64,000 nucleotides of DNA from Theocolax elegans (GCA_026168455.1 CM047425.1:45456362-45520361), one strand, 5' to 3'; counted from the first letter of the stretch, positions 10,882-22,231 are shown. The notes: generated from the letters alone by a model not told the origin. A program made the numbers and translations.

Positions 10882-11489
10882 ATGTATGTACGGGCCGCGC
10901 CAAACCTCAAGCCGCTGGGAGAAAGTGTCTCCCGTATCCGGCGTACCAGAAGAGAAGATCTGCTCATTGAGCTTAAAAGACTTGGCGTAGGAACTCCAGA
11001 TCTCGAGGCAGTGGTCACGTCCATATTACGTGGGTTAGCAGAGGTCCAGATGCTGACCCACAAAGAGTTTATTACAATAAAGGACATGGACGAGGCCACG
11101 ACGGCGGAGGAAGTGGCAGAGGCAATCTCTGCGGTGATCGGGCCAAATATGGTACCTTCTGGGAATATAAAGCTTAGAAGCTCATATGGAGGCACTCAGA
11201 TTACCAGTGTCCTTCTTCCCGCATCGGCAGCAAAAAAGCTGCTACAGAATGGGAAGCTTCGGATAGACTGGGTCAACTGGCCAATCCACGAGCCAATCAC
11301 GCGTTGTTTTTCAATCACCGATGCCACGAGGTCGGTCATTTCGCAAACGCTTGCAAAAGCGCAGTCGACCGATCATCGCAGTGTTTCCGGTGCGGCCAAG
11401 AGGGCCACAAAGCAGTGGATTGCGCGGCGGATAAGAACATAACCGCGCCTAATGGGGACGGACAGAGCAGTGGCGCCGCCAGACATTAG
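10882..11489 (+). pseudogene. R1-like LINE ORF1 (gag), 5'-truncated
   Basis: The first 135 or so codons give the C-terminal gag core with TAEEVAEAISAVIG and SGNIKLRSSYGG. A frameshift near 11300 moves reading to a second frame, with two zinc knuckles: HRCHEVGHFANAC (first Cys lost to the shift) and CFRCGQEGHKAVDC, an intact CX2CX4HX4C. Such ORF1 proteins bind element RNA. The start ATG at 10882 lies within gag relative to the family, so the 5' end is missing. Directly after the second knuckle the sequence jumps to the RT N-terminus, so the endonuclease has been deleted. Confidence 0.85.
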
Positions 11490-13183
11490 CATAACCGAGC
11501 TGAAAATGGCTGCAAGGAGAATATCCATCCGTAAAGCTCCAGGGCCGAATGGAATACCTGGTCTGGTCATCAAAACCGCTGCGCTGAATGTGCCAGAAAT
11601 TTTTGACGACACATTTAGTGCTTGCTTTCAATTAGGATACTTCCCAGCACGGTGGAAGGTACAGAGGTTGGTGGTTCTCCCAAAGGGGAGCCAACCATCG
11701 GAGAAGCCGTCCTCGTACCGTCCACTCTGTTTGTTGGATATAGCTGGGAAGCTGTTCGAGCGTGTCATTTGCGCCAGGCTACAAGCAACCATTGCACAGG
11801 CATGCAATCTGTCCGAGAATCAGTTCGGTTTTCGGAAAGGGCCCTCAACTATTGACGCTGTAAGTTGAGTTGTCGAGCTGGCCACCAATGCCATCGGTGA
11901 TACTAGGAATTCTAGGCGCATGTGTGCTATCATCTGATAAATTCAATTCCTTCAACTTGGCTCGGTGGGACAACATAATGTTGTCCTCGGAACAATTAAA
12001 GGTGCCGCTCTACCTACGCAAAGTCATCTCGAGCTACCTCACAGAACGGATCCTCCTCTATGACACCGAGGATGGTGCGCACTCCTATAACATCACCGGA
12101 GGCGTACCGCAGGATTCGGTCTTGGGACCTCTTCTTTGGAACGTCATTTACGACGGACTGCTTAGGCAGCAGCTTCCACAGGGAATGTCGATGGAGGCTT
12201 TTGCGGACAATGTGGCTTTGGTCGTCGTCACAAGGAGCATCGATGAGATAGAATATCTCGGAGATGTCTCTATCGCTGTAGCGGCTGCATGGTTGAGCAC
12301 CCATGGGCTGTGTCTGGCGGCCGAAAAGACCGAGGCGGTACTTATGTCCAGAACGAAGCAAAGGAGGTACGCCACCTTTACTGTAAATGGTAAACGTATA
12401 AGATAGGCGAACACGGTGAAATGTCTGGGAGTCATCTTGGATGCGCGGCTAACATTCAAGGAATACCTACTGAGTGCAGGGTCGAAAGCCGCAGGAGTGG
12501 CTAGAACTTTGTCGGGCATAAAACCCAATATCGGAGGGCCAAAGCAGCCACGTCGAGCCCTCTCAGCGACAGTGGTAAGCTCGGTAATTTTATATGGAGC
12601 CCCGATTTCCGTGGATGCTCTAAGAAGTAATCTAAGCTACGGTGCATCCTGTCAACGAGCCTGCAGAATAACCGCACTAAGGGTGGCTCATGCTTATAGA
12701 ACCGTGTCAGATATAGCCCTCTCGGTGATCGCGGAAATTCCTCCCATCGATCTTTTGGCGATAGAGAGGGCTGATACCTACAGAAAAGGTCGGCGTACCG
12801 TAGATGTTACCAAGTGGACGAGTAGGAAACACGGATTCGTCACCTTCCACCTGACCCAGGTGCTTACCGGGCATGGGTGTCTTCGCAGTTACCTGCATCG
12901 CATCCGTATATACAGGGGTGTGGAATGCCCGACCTGCCCTGGTGTCGACGAAAACGTGAAGCACGTCATGTCCTGGTGTCCTCGATTCGCGGAAGAAAGG
13001 GTTGATTTCCAAACCATTTGGACGGGGCCTTTGACACCAGAGGGTATCGGGATGTGCCTTCTTGGTTTGCAAGAAGGTTGGGATGCCGTAATAACCTTTG
13101 CAGCATCCATTGTGGGTCGGCAGAACCTTATCAGAAAAGAAGAAGAGCGTACCAGGGGCGACATTAATAACCAGTGATATCAT
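11452..13183 (+). pseudogene. R1-like LINE ORF2: RT and C-terminal zinc motif
   Basis: Reverse transcriptase blocks in order: RKAPGPNGIPG; KGSQPSEKPSSYRPLCLLD; NQFGFRKGPST (to 11868); then in another frame GGVPQDSVLGPLLWN and AFADN. The canonical FADD is changed to FADN, and motif A is broken by a frameshift, so catalysis is lost. A single TAG at 12404 interrupts the frame, which then runs to 13177. The tail has CPTCPGVDENVKHVMSWC, the CCHC motif of R1-type ORF2. About 130 bp are missing near 12800 relative to the copy at 45005-47400. Domain order and motifs place it in the R1 group of LINEs. Confidence 0.9.
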
Positions 13184-13262
13184 TGCCGATCACGAACGAC
13201 CAAACGTGGCATGACACACTTCATGCGTAAAGAACATTTTTACCGCCTCCGAAAAAAAAAAA
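13184..13262 (+). other. LINE 3' UTR and poly(A) tail
   Basis: Short 3' UTR ending CGCCTCCG followed by an 11-base A run (13252-13262). This is the insertion end of the LINE. The related copy at 45 kb shares GCGTAAAGARCATTTTTAC here. Confidence 0.8.
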
Positions 13263-13329
13263 TTTTTATATACATTCGCATATATTAGAACCCTCAAATC
13301 TTAGACAGGACGGTGGCGAACTGTTTATA

Positions 13330-13490
13330 CATAATATATATATATATATATGTTTATAATGGAATTATTTTAATAATTTAATAATTAATGTATTTAATTT
13401 TTAACCCATTGTACACACACATACACATACGCAAGCACGCACACAGACACACACGCGCGCGCACATATATGTATATATATATATATATAA
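13330..13490. repeat. TA and CA/CG microsatellites
   Basis: A TA run at about 13333-13352, a CA-rich stretch with CGCGCG at about 13412-13465, and a second TA run to about 13490. Confidence 0.9.
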
Positions 13491-13844
13491 CTAAATTATT
13501 CTAGTTTTTAATGAAAAAAAACACAAATAAAATTACAATATTTTACAAATAATCACTTAAAATTATTTAAGCTTATAAAAAATTTCAATGTTAAAGATAT
13601 AAACAATTGCACGTTAAACACTTTAACAAATTATCTTGTTTAGCGAATAAAATTTACGAAATTTTATTTTATTACAATCATTACAATTTAGAATACAAAA
13701 TAAAAATTATTATAAATATATGCAGCTTAAATTAAAAATTAGTATAAGTAAACGTAGTTTAAAATATAACAAATATTATTATCAATAAATTTCAATTCAA
13801 ACAAGCAATATTATAAATAAAAAGACTGTCTCCGTGGCCGATAC

Positions 13845-14235
13845 CGCGTACGCGAAATCTTTGTAGCGTACGTTAAATCTCTTATTAGTTTCACTTACAA
13901 TTAGGAAAATATTTCGCGAACGTTATAAAAGAAGTAGTGTTTGGTAAATTGTTTCGTGTACGCTACAAAAAAGGTCCTTGCGGAAAATGTTTCGCGAACG
14001 CTAGAAAGATTATGCGTACGCTAAAAAAATAATATTTTTGTCGGACAATTGTTTCGCTTACGATAGAAAAATTTTGCGCATACAAAAAAAAATATTTTTG
14101 ACGGGAAATTGTATTGCGCACGCTAGAAAGATTTCGCAAGCGTTAGAAATATAATATTTTCAAGAAGAAATTGTTTTGGATACACTAGAAAAATCATATT
14201 TTTGACGGAAAATTGTGTCGTGTACGCTATGATTT
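13845..14235. repeat. Degenerate minisatellite with GCGTACGC core
   Basis: Variants of TTTCGCGTACGCTAGAAA recur about a dozen times, alternating with TATTTTTGACGGAAAATTG. The period is roughly 55-65 bp with a half-unit. The core GCGTACGC is self-complementary. CpG is strikingly frequent for such AT-rich surroundings. Confidence 0.82.
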
Positions 14236-15289
14236 AAATTTTATTTTTCACTTACCAATGTTACTGGTATATATATGATACAGAGAATAGACTTTCCTAT
14301 TGAGGTTAGTAATGGAGGCCTAGGGAGCAGGAACGTTGTATTTTCTCCGTGTTTAACTGCTTGTAGACTAAGTGCTGAATGTTCAATTCTTCTAACTCTA
14401 TCGTCAATCTACAGAAATCAACCAATCAGTATTGTAGTCTACAAGCAATTAGATGCGGAGTAAGCAACGTACGGAAACTTCTAAGTGCCTCAACCACAGA
14501 AAGAGGTGATGCTGCTATAATGTGTACTCGAGACAAGTATAATAATTTACAACGCAGCAAAGTGTATAATTAAATATTTACCTACACAATTGCTTAAAAT
14601 AAGATGCAGAGTGAAAGGAAGAAATAAAAATTACTTTCGCATTAATTATTGAACAATGTATCATATTTTTCTAAAAATTATGCATTTTTTCTATAAATCT
14701 AAATGTAGCAAAGCGATTAATACTTTTCGTCTTACCTACAATACAAAAATATCAAAAGCCTAATACATTCTTAATTATAAACAAATTTTCAAGTGTACTA
14801 TAAGTAAATAAAATAAACTATGTTATTCTTTTTAGTCGCGCACATTCTTTAACGATTCACAACATTGATTATAGTCTTGAGAAATGAAAATTACTTTAGA
14901 AATTAGCTTATTGTATCGAACTTAATACGATTTTCTTAGTCTAATAAAAAATAAAATATATAATAATGAATTTATAATACTAATTTTACGCTGGTTTCAA
15001 TTTGACAAAGTGTATTTGAAAATGAAGTGTCAAATATTCTTTGTGTTTAAAATTCAAGTTCCGAGTTTAAATAATAATGCACTTATTATTGCACTGCAAT
15101 AATTGTTATTATAAATATTAAGAATGATTTGAGGATTTTTACTAGCTTGGTAATTAATAAAGATCTACACGAAATATAAAACACTGTATTTCTAACAAAA
15201 TAGTATACTATATATATTTTAGTATAAACAAAATAAAAGTATAAAATGGATTTACACTTAGGATGTGTTATAGTAATTAGAGATTATCG
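14236..15289. other. Intergenic DNA without recognised genes
   Basis: Only a small inverted repeat was noted: GCTTGTAGACTA at 14359 pairs with TAGTCTACAAGC ending at 14446. Frames of about 62-64 codons across 14275-14573 match nothing recognisable. Confidence 0.5.
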
Positions 15290-16210
15290 TGGGCAAAAAA
15301 AGACCTTTTGAACAGAATAAATGCCATCCGGTCCTGGTGACCTATATGCATGATCCGGTTTGGTTCATCTCATACTGGTTTCCGTTCGGTGGTCATTCAA
15401 CTGTTGAACTTCCCCTTCCTTCAAGAAGTCCGGGTAGAATGATTCTATGAGGTGGTAAACCGTCTCCTCATGTGTCATGGTGTATTTTCCATTCGTCAGT
15501 TTGATTGCCGCCAATATAGCGTCAGAGTAGGTCTGCAGTTATTCTGAAAGGCTGAGATAATGTTTTCTTCAAGTTGCTTCCAGTTCCTTATGCGTTCTGG
15601 GAAGCTTGCAAGAGAGCTGCTTATTTCTTCATTGTAGATTTGTCTTAGGTTGCCTGGTCCATGTTCTAGGATTATTTCCAGGTTCCATTAACTCGAAGAC
15701 AACCTTGACAGGATCAGATAGCGTTGGTCGATCAAATACTCTCCACTTCTTGTTTCTATTTGTAATTTCTTTAGTACATAGCGTAATGTGTAACACTTCT
15801 GCTCTAAGCTTGTTACGGAAAGTTGGCATTGTACCAATATTTAAAATATTTAGCTTGGTTGTGGCTAGATATTCTGCTAATCCTCTCCTTTCCTATTCAT
15901 GTCTGTGCTACACCGTAATATATGATGTGCATCACATCCCACGAAGAGTGGTAAGTTTTAACTCTCACAGAAGGTAGCTTTCTAAAGGTTTATCTCCCCA
16001 TCGTATGGGAAGTATCCTGAGTTACATGTACTCCCTTTGTTATGATGCACGTTTTGGGCGTCTCAGCCTGTATGTCCCTCAAACAAGCAAGTCCCTTCTC
16101 CCTTTACCCTTAATTGTTCTTATCACCGTCCATGGTTCTTGGACCAGTGGTAGGCCTGCGTGCATCTCTACCAAACCCTTACGCAAAAGTGCAGAAGCGT
16201 CTTGGTAGTG
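15290..16210 (-). pseudogene. LINE ORF2 endonuclease and start of RT, decayed
   Basis: Reverse-strand reading gives the APE-type endonuclease: a GCDAHHI-like block with the catalytic Asp/His region, TFRNKLRAEVLHITLC (the N-P-T/D-hT-h strand), and KKWRVFDRPTLSDPVKVVFE, where the family's SDH is changed to SDP. It is followed by the linker and by GPDGI near 15340, the first RT block. Loss of the terminal catalytic His together with many stops shows it is inactive. The rest of the RT is missing beyond about 15290. Its ORF1 lies upstream on the same strand at 16382-16680. Confidence 0.75.
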
Positions 16211-16381
16211 ATGCAAGTTAATTTTGAAAGTTGCAGCACCTTTGAAGTAATTATTTCAAAGTTCCAGGCACTGAGCTGACTGAGAAGAGCCTGCAATCTA
16301 AAGTCTGAAGGGCTCTATCTTGAGACTCCGGCATCTGCACCAAAAGAAAGTTGTCCCATTCACCGATAGGGCAGGACCCCA

Positions 16382-16680
16382 CTAAGGTTTTAATTCAGGC
16401 ACGATCCTACCCAACCAATCTGTGGTTGTTCTTCCGCTATAATCACAAAGACCCCCCCTTCTGCAGAAGGACGCAGCAAACTTCGGTAGTTGCTCAGGAA
16501 GAGCATCTGTCTCCACCTCCACGGTGTCCCTGAAGTCTTCGAACTGTCCTGTAGTGAGAAGTACCTCAGGATATCCTGCCGTCACCACGACCGTCGTCAA
16601 TGGGTTCAATCTTTGTGCCGCCTTGAGCCCCACACTGCATTTCGGCTTTTCAGGGCCTTCGGTGTTGCTCACCTTTTTTG
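16382..16680 (-). pseudogene. LINE ORF1 fragment, DUF4780-like
   Basis: A 96-codon open frame has TVVVTAGYPEVLLTTGQFE near residue 30 and PKFAASFCRRGGLCD, then TTTDWLGRIVP near the end. This order (hydrophobic strand, Y/F-P--LT-Q-E, p-F--S--R-G-L, S/T--WL--I-P) resembles the RRM-like DUF4780 found in ORF1 of insect retroelements. It belongs with the endonuclease remnant downstream. The frame is open, but the surrounding ORF1 and ORF2 are broken. Confidence 0.65.
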
Positions 16681-16689
16681 GTATGTTTT

Positions 16690-17104
16690 TAAGCCTTTTT
16701 TATAATGAGGGCAGATATCCCTAAATACTTCAAAAATTTCCGAAATAGCCGAAAAAAACCCGAGAAAAACCCGAAAACCTGAAACACTCCCGAAATATCC
16801 AAGATACCCGAAATTAGAGCAGATATCCCGCAATACCTCATAAATTCGCGAAATATCCAAAAAAATCACGTTAGTAGTACTAACATCCTGGAATACATCA
16901 AATATTCCTAAAATATCCAAGAAATCCCGGAATACCTCAAAAATTCCCGAAATGACCAAGAAATTCCATAATTAGTACATATATCCCGGAATACCTCAAA
17001 AATCCCGTCATATCCGAGAAATACCAAAGTACCACAAAAATTCCCGAAATGTCCAAAGAATCCGGTAATTAATGCAGATATCCTGGAATACCTAAAAATT
17101 CCCT
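16690..17104. repeat. Minisatellite, CCCGGAATACCTCAAAAAT units
   Basis: Recurring blocks of CCCGGAATACCTCAAAAAT, TCCCGAAATATCCAAGA and ATTAGTGCAGATAT repeat imperfectly about six times. The array lies immediately upstream of the reverse-strand LINE ORF1, where its 5' UTR is expected. A reverse-strand frame across it is an artefact. Confidence 0.82.
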
Positions 17105-17935
17105 GCATATCCTGGAGACATGTACAGGTCTTTAGAGCGACCACCAGGTCACATTCACATCGTCTACTGGAAATTCTATATGCCATTCCGTTTGAATTTG
17201 ATAACAAATTTCCACTTCCTGGATACAATTTCCAGGTGGTTGGATTTTTGCCATTTCTTGGAGACCATGTACAGGTGGTTAGGGCGACCTCCAGATCATC
17301 TTTACATCGCCTAAAGAATAGTCTACATGCCATTCTGTTTGAATTTGAAAAAAAATCTGGCACTTCCTGGAGAAAGATGTCCAGGAGGTCAGGGTGTCCT
17401 CCAGGTTACCTCTGCATGATGTACAGAAAATTATATATGCCTTTCTGCTTGAATTTGAATAAAATTTGCTTTTCTTGGAGACGATGTACAAGTGGTTAGG
17501 GCGACCTCCAGGTCATCTTTACATCGTCTGCTGGAAATTCTATATGCGATTTCGCTTGGTTTTGATAACAAATTTCCACTTCCTGAATACGATTTGCAGG
17601 TGGTTAGGGTTACCTCCACGTCACCTCCACATCGCTTATTGGAAAGTCTACATGCCTTTACGCATGAATTTGAAAGAAATTCTTTACTTCCTGGAGAAGA
17701 TGACCAGGAGGTCAGGGTGAACTGCAGGATACCTTCACACGATGTACTGGAAATTATGTACGCCTTTCAGCTTGAATTTGAAAAAGATGCTACTTCTTGG
17801 AGACGATGTATAGATGGATAGAGCGACCTCCACGTCATTTTCATATCGTCTACTGGAATTTCTATATGCCATTCGGCTTAAATATGAAAAAAAATTGTCA
17901 TTTCCTGGAGACGACGACCAGATGGTTAGGATGAC
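17105..17935. repeat. About 107 bp tandem repeat, seven copies
   Basis: Marker phrases such as GGTGGTTAGGGCGACCTCCA and GCTTGAATTTGAAAA recur with spacing near 107 bp (for example 17337, 17448, 17555, 17661, 17769, 17876). Units fall into subtypes with TTAGGGCG, TCAGGGTG or TTAGGGTT, suggesting a higher-order pattern. Because 107 is not a multiple of three, apparent ORFs on both strands here carry no meaning. The array continues the putative 5' region of the reverse-strand LINE. A lone monomer lies at 31419-31499. Confidence 0.88.
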
Positions 17936-18515
17936 TATATTGCTTCGTTTTTTGTATAAATCTTATATCACTCGTTTATAATATATTTGTAACGTGAATA
18001 ATGTGATAATATTATGCAAGTGTCATTTCTTACTAGACAAACAAAAATAATTGAGTGTATTAATTATTAAATAAATTTATATGTCTGTACTACTAATTTG
18101 CTATACACCACTGTAATTCATTTTCCTCAACTCTCATATTTTGACTGCTATCCCCGGAGACGTAAGACTAGTTAGCATGCAAGAGCGAAAGAAACGCGAT
18201 TTGTTTATCTATCATTTACCTTCTTGTTAATATTTTTATAATAATTGACGCAAGTCTAGACGTAACATTGTTATTTATTTGAAATTGGTATATGTATTAA
18301 TTTAATTTAATAATTCCTTTAGCGATCTGTGCATCTTTTTTATATTTCTTTTAGAAAAAAGTCAACACTTTTTGTCAACTAAAATAATAATTTAAATTAG
18401 AAATTTGGATGAGCTTGTATATGTAATTATGATACTACACGCAGCAATTCATCTTTGTGAATGTTATTTCAAACTAGTTTTTTTAGTTGCAATGATGTCT
18501 TGCCCCAAACGGAAA
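17936..18515. other. AT-rich spacer
   Basis: Nothing recognisable beyond A/T-rich DNA. Confidence 0.5.
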
Positions 18516-19721
18516 TATATGAGAGATTCCACAGAACTTTTGACTTTAAGGTCAAAAGAAAATTGAAAATTTATTTTAAAGGCACATCTTTGAAACTTAT
18601 CGAACCATTTCTAAATAACAGTAGTAGCATAAAAAAACATGGGGCCCCTCATTTTTTTAAAAAATTTTTTTGTAAAAAATCAAAAACAATTATTTTAATG
18701 TAAAACATACTACTTTTCATCAAAAAAATAAAATTTTACATTTTTCTTTCAAATTTAAGGTAAAATGTTAAAAAATTTGATAAAATATGTAGCATAATAT
18801 GTGTTGTATAAATGTAACAAAATATATAATATATACAAACATTGTAACTAATACAAAGATTTTTTGAATTATAATTCCTACCTTTAAATTAAGTTCCATT
18901 AATGTGTGTGTATTTGTGTTTAAGTATTACAATTACAAATATTTACTATAAGATGATTAAATACCTTATTTTCTCGGAAAGTAAGAATTTCATTTTGTTA
19001 CATTTTTCGTAAGTTCGTTTCAGGCAAACAAAGAAGAATTTTATGTAAAGTATTTTAAAACATGTTTTTTAAAAGGTTAATAAAAAAGAGCAATTACTTT
19101 TATAACCATTGATATCACACTATCGATGTGCTGACGAAAAGTACGATTTTTTTTAATGGGGGGCGCATACGTGTACCCAACTTTGCGAGGGTACAATTTT
19201 TTTTCTGTAAGTAGCACACTTACAAACCACACGCGATTTTATTTGTCTGCTCAATAAGTGTCATTTTTCATAAAGAAAATTTATGAGAATAATTTATTTT
19301 TTTTTTAAGAGCTAAAAGTAAAATAAATTAGTTTTTTTTTAAATAGTGGTTATGGATATTCATAAAATAAATTAATCTATGTAGGTTGAAGCACACCTCT
19401 AAAATTTTTACATTATATTCTGTGATATGTGAAGATTATATAAAAAATTATCCAAACCATTTTTAATAAAAGTTTTTTTTTTATATAAACCTAATAAAGC
19501 AAAAAAGTAGAGTGAGTAACACAAAGAATTAATTAAAATGCGATAAATTATAATTTTTTTAAGTAATATATTATATATTATTAATATAATAAATAACGGT
19601 TACTATACTTTGTGACTTTTTTCTACAAGGAATGATTTTTTTAATATGATGAAAATCATCAAATAGCATTGAAAAGTGAAAGTAACAAGAAAGTCAATAG
19701 TTCTGTGGAATCTCTCATATA
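18516..19721. mobile_element. Non-autonomous TA element (TATATGAGAG ends)
   Basis: The ends are TATATGAGAGATTCCACA and its reverse complement at 19704-19721, and the inverted match extends over about 30 bp. No transposase was found; an 80-codon frame at 18461-18703 straddles the left end and is not a gene. The termini resemble those of the elements at 22232 and 47588. Confidence 0.78.
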
Positions 19722-19754
19722 CTTATGTTTTCTAACCACAAATTTAAAATCATA

Positions 19755-20422
19755 TTAACCTTTAGAGGGCCGGGATTTTGAAAAATTTGAAAATTTTTCT
19801 ATAGGAATGTGGTCTAAGGTCCCTCAGTTAGAGCCAAACTAAGTTGCGATGTTGGTGAGTCAGACCCCTTACGCCTAGAGGTGTATTCCGGTCCGGTACG
19901 GTAAAGCCAAATGTTGAAATTTTCAAAATTTCAGAAAAACGTTAAAATGCACAATTCATTTCATTTTCAGCTGTATTTATGTTTTATCTGGTCATTCTAT
20001 ATCAATATTACTTGAAAAATATTACAAAGTTATTGCTGAACATAATTTTCAAACGAAATGGATATTTTGCAAATTTGACCTTTAAATGACCTTGACCCTG
20101 AGGCCATGAGGTCAATCCGACTTCAGATTTGGATTCAGCGACCCCAAAAACATGAGCATCCTGAATGAAAAACTGTAACTAGTGACTTCTGAAACTCCTA
20201 CACATAATTTTCAAGTAGGATTGACTTCGAAACTAGAAATGTCTTGGAAACTTAGCCATATTGCATTCCCCATTTTGAATTTAATTTTTTTGGTTGCAGA
20301 ATCATGTTTGGAGACTTCGTTAACCCTCACACCTGAATTGAGTTATTTAAATGAAAAAAATTGAGTACTTATGAAAAAAAATGCTTACACCTCTAGGCGT
20401 TTTCCGGCCCTCTAAAGGTTAA
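19755..20422. mobile_element. piggyBac-type MITE, TTAA-flanked, 668 bp
   Basis: TTAA-CCTTTAGAGGGCCGG at the left and CCGGCCCTCTAAAGG-TTAA at the right form perfect inverted ends with TTAA duplication. That is the hallmark of piggyBac insertion (TTAA target, CCYT...ARGG ends). No transposase is encoded. The 60-codon frame at 20182-20364 is within the element and unlikely to be translated. Confidence 0.88.
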
Positions 20423-20679
20423 AAAAGACTCACGAAAGTCTTTGCTTACATTAACTAGTGAAATTTTCAGGAACACCGGTTTTTTATAAAAAAAACTATA
20501 AAGTTATTTCGTTCTTAATTTTAATAATTTTATTAATAAAATTAAGATATAATAAAATCCCACTATGCTGACCTGAATGTAACATACATTTTTCATATTA
20601 GAATTATTGATTACAACGACAGCTTGAAAACATAACAAAGGCATATTCTTAATACATGTATATTTGAAGTAAACCTAGC

Positions 20680-20850
20680 GGTACCGACCGCGACACCGCG
20701 AGGTGGCGCGTTATCGGAAGTAAATAAGAGCAATAGGCAAGCGTTACGACCAGTGCGGGCGTAGCCTCTATCGGCTATTCAGGATACATTCATGTCTCTT
20801 AACGAGACCAGCGTCTCACGTGTAATTAGGCAGTGACCGTGTTAAGTAAA
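20680..20850 (+). promoter_or_regulatory. CpG-rich block, possible promoter/5' UTR
   Basis: The sequence turns abruptly GC- and CpG-rich after 20 kb of AT-rich DNA, then returns. It lies upstream of a splice-like pair (donor-like GTAAATG after 20849, acceptor-like TTACAG near 20893), a short ATG frame at 20935 and the candidate exon at 21150. It is the best candidate for a host gene's 5' end, but no TATA box or initiator was identified, and a repeat origin is equally possible. Confidence 0.3.
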
Positions 20851-20934
20851 TGTATGTAGTCTAGGCTAGCATTATACTAGTCTGTGATTACAGGAATTTG
20901 TATTCTTGATTTGTATTTGTGAAACTAATTCAAG

Positions 20935-21030
20935 ATGACGCGAAAATGCCGTAGTTGTTCGTCCAGATCGATCTTTTGTTTAGATAATCAAGGGTTTACT
21001 CAACAATTGATGCATATCATTGCTCACTAA
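20935..21030 (+). CDS. Short ATG frame with CRSC motif, hypothetical
   Basis: Thirty-one codons start in a fair context (CAAG before ATG). The beginning MTRKCRSCSSRSIF recalls the CxxC start of insect zinc-finger-associated domains. It ends in TAA before any donor in the right phase for the 21150 exon, so joining the two is not supported directly. It could be an upstream ORF, a cryptic exon or chance. No function is assigned. Confidence 0.2.
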   Translation: MTRKCRSCSSRSIFCLDNQGFTQQLMHIIAH

Positions 21031-21149
21031 ATTTTTAAACTTGAAAGTTGTACATTTTTACGTATTAATAAATTTTTGTATGAAAATAAGTATTATATTA
21101 GATTTTAAATGGATTAGCACGAAAGTAAAATTGTATATTTTATTTTCAG

Positions 21150-21569
21150 TACAATGAATTAGTATCAAATATTCTACGAACAAGTATGATAAATCAAGCA
21201 AGCATGATTAACCCTACTAACGCTTCCTACAGTAGCAATCAACAACAAAAAGATATTCCTGCAAATGCATCGTTTAGCGGACAAAATATTTCTGAAAGTT
21301 TTTACAACGTTAATCATAAAAAATTAAACTTAGTAGCGAAACCTATACATATTGGCGTCAGCAGATCAGAAGGTCCGCTACATATTGGAGAAAAAAGTTT
21401 ACTGTACAGTTTGCAGCAAACGATTGTTACTTCTAATCAATCTTTAAATGCACCAACTCTAAAATCCGATCACTCGGATTTAACTAGTGAATCTAGCTTT
21501 CCCTTGGAGTTAACAGCAATAGATATGTCTTTATCTACTTTGTATTTACATGAGATTCATTACAGACAA
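21150..21569 (+). CDS. Candidate internal exon of a host gene, unknown
   Basis: A TTTTATTTTCAG acceptor precedes an open stretch of exactly 420 nt (140 codons), followed by a GTTAGT donor, so both borders are phase 0. The peptide begins YNELVSNILRT, is rich in Ser/Asn/Gln and ends LSTLYLHEIHYRQ. It has no repeat or transposon motif, no cysteine pattern and no membrane segment. Such low-complexity polar sequence is common in disordered regions of insect proteins. It is the most gene-like segment in the window. A piggyBac-type fragment lies in the following intron. No homologue is recognised. Confidence 0.45.
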
Positions 21570-21639
21570 GTTAGTATGCACATATTAACTATTAAATTTA
21601 TAGTACATTTTTACATAAAGAGTTAATATAAATTATCAG

Positions 21640-21778
21640 TATGTTTGAAAGTTTGAAAATTACATTATTCTATAAGAATGTAATCTATGGTCCCTGAGTT
21701 AGAGCCAAGTAAAGTTAGGATATTGGAGAGTCAGAGCCTTTACATCTAGAGGTGTATCCCGCCTATCTAAAGGTTAAT
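21640..21778. mobile_element. Decayed piggyBac-type MITE end
   Basis: The sequence TTAGAGCCAA...GAGTCAGA...TCTAGAGGTGTAT resembles the left part of the 19755 element and finishes TATCTAAAGG-TTAA. The left terminus is lost. It sits between the two candidate exons. Confidence 0.65.
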
Positions 21779-21855
21779 AACCAATCGTCCCATGTTATTT
21801 GAATGAAAAAAATTATGCTGCCTATATTCATATGTAAAATTTTATATTCATTTAG

Positions 21856-21963
21856 GATTTAAGATCAAAATTGCATAACGCTGATGTATTTTGCTGCTTC
21901 TCGGTAAAAATCGCTCTACTTTCTGTTAATAATACCCAAGAATTTTTTGTTCGAACCATTTAG
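21856..21963 (+). CDS. Candidate terminal exon of the same gene
   Basis: An acceptor TTCATTTAG is followed by 35 codons in the phase required by the 21569 donor, ending in TAG. It reads DLRSKLHNADVFC at the start and VNNTQEFFVRTI at the end. The latter recalls the first strand of Tudor domains (S-V-N/P-x-EFFV), but the stop comes too soon for a whole domain. A GTAAAA after codon 16 could instead be a donor. The pairing is inference from phase and splice signals only. Confidence 0.3.
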   Translation, partial: DLRSKLHNADVFCCFSVKIALLSVNNTQEFFVRTI

Positions 21964-22231
21964 GATAAAATAGTAGAAATGCGCATGGTTGAATGACGGG
22001 TATTTTCCGGGTACTTTCCGAGTGTACTGCACAACTGAGCTAAGCAGGCGTACAAGCGTGCTACCGTGTAATCGTCAGTTTGTGTTTTTTAATGCATTTA
22101 GAAGTGTGTGATCAGGTGAAGTTTAAGGACGCTGCCGCTTGAAAATTAAATTACTTAAATCCTATGTATGGGATTATCAAACAATTGAAAATTAGGGCCA
22201 TATGCCCTAAAAACAATTTGGAATATATGTA
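21964..22231. other. Intergenic, moderately CpG-rich patch
   Basis: The stretch at about 21995-22080 has raised GC and CpG. No motif was identified. Confidence 0.35.

Noticed and set aside
17120..17821. Several frames of 60-151 codons in the 107 bp repeats
   Set aside because: The period is not a multiple of three, and frames appear on both strands with the same repetitive peptides.
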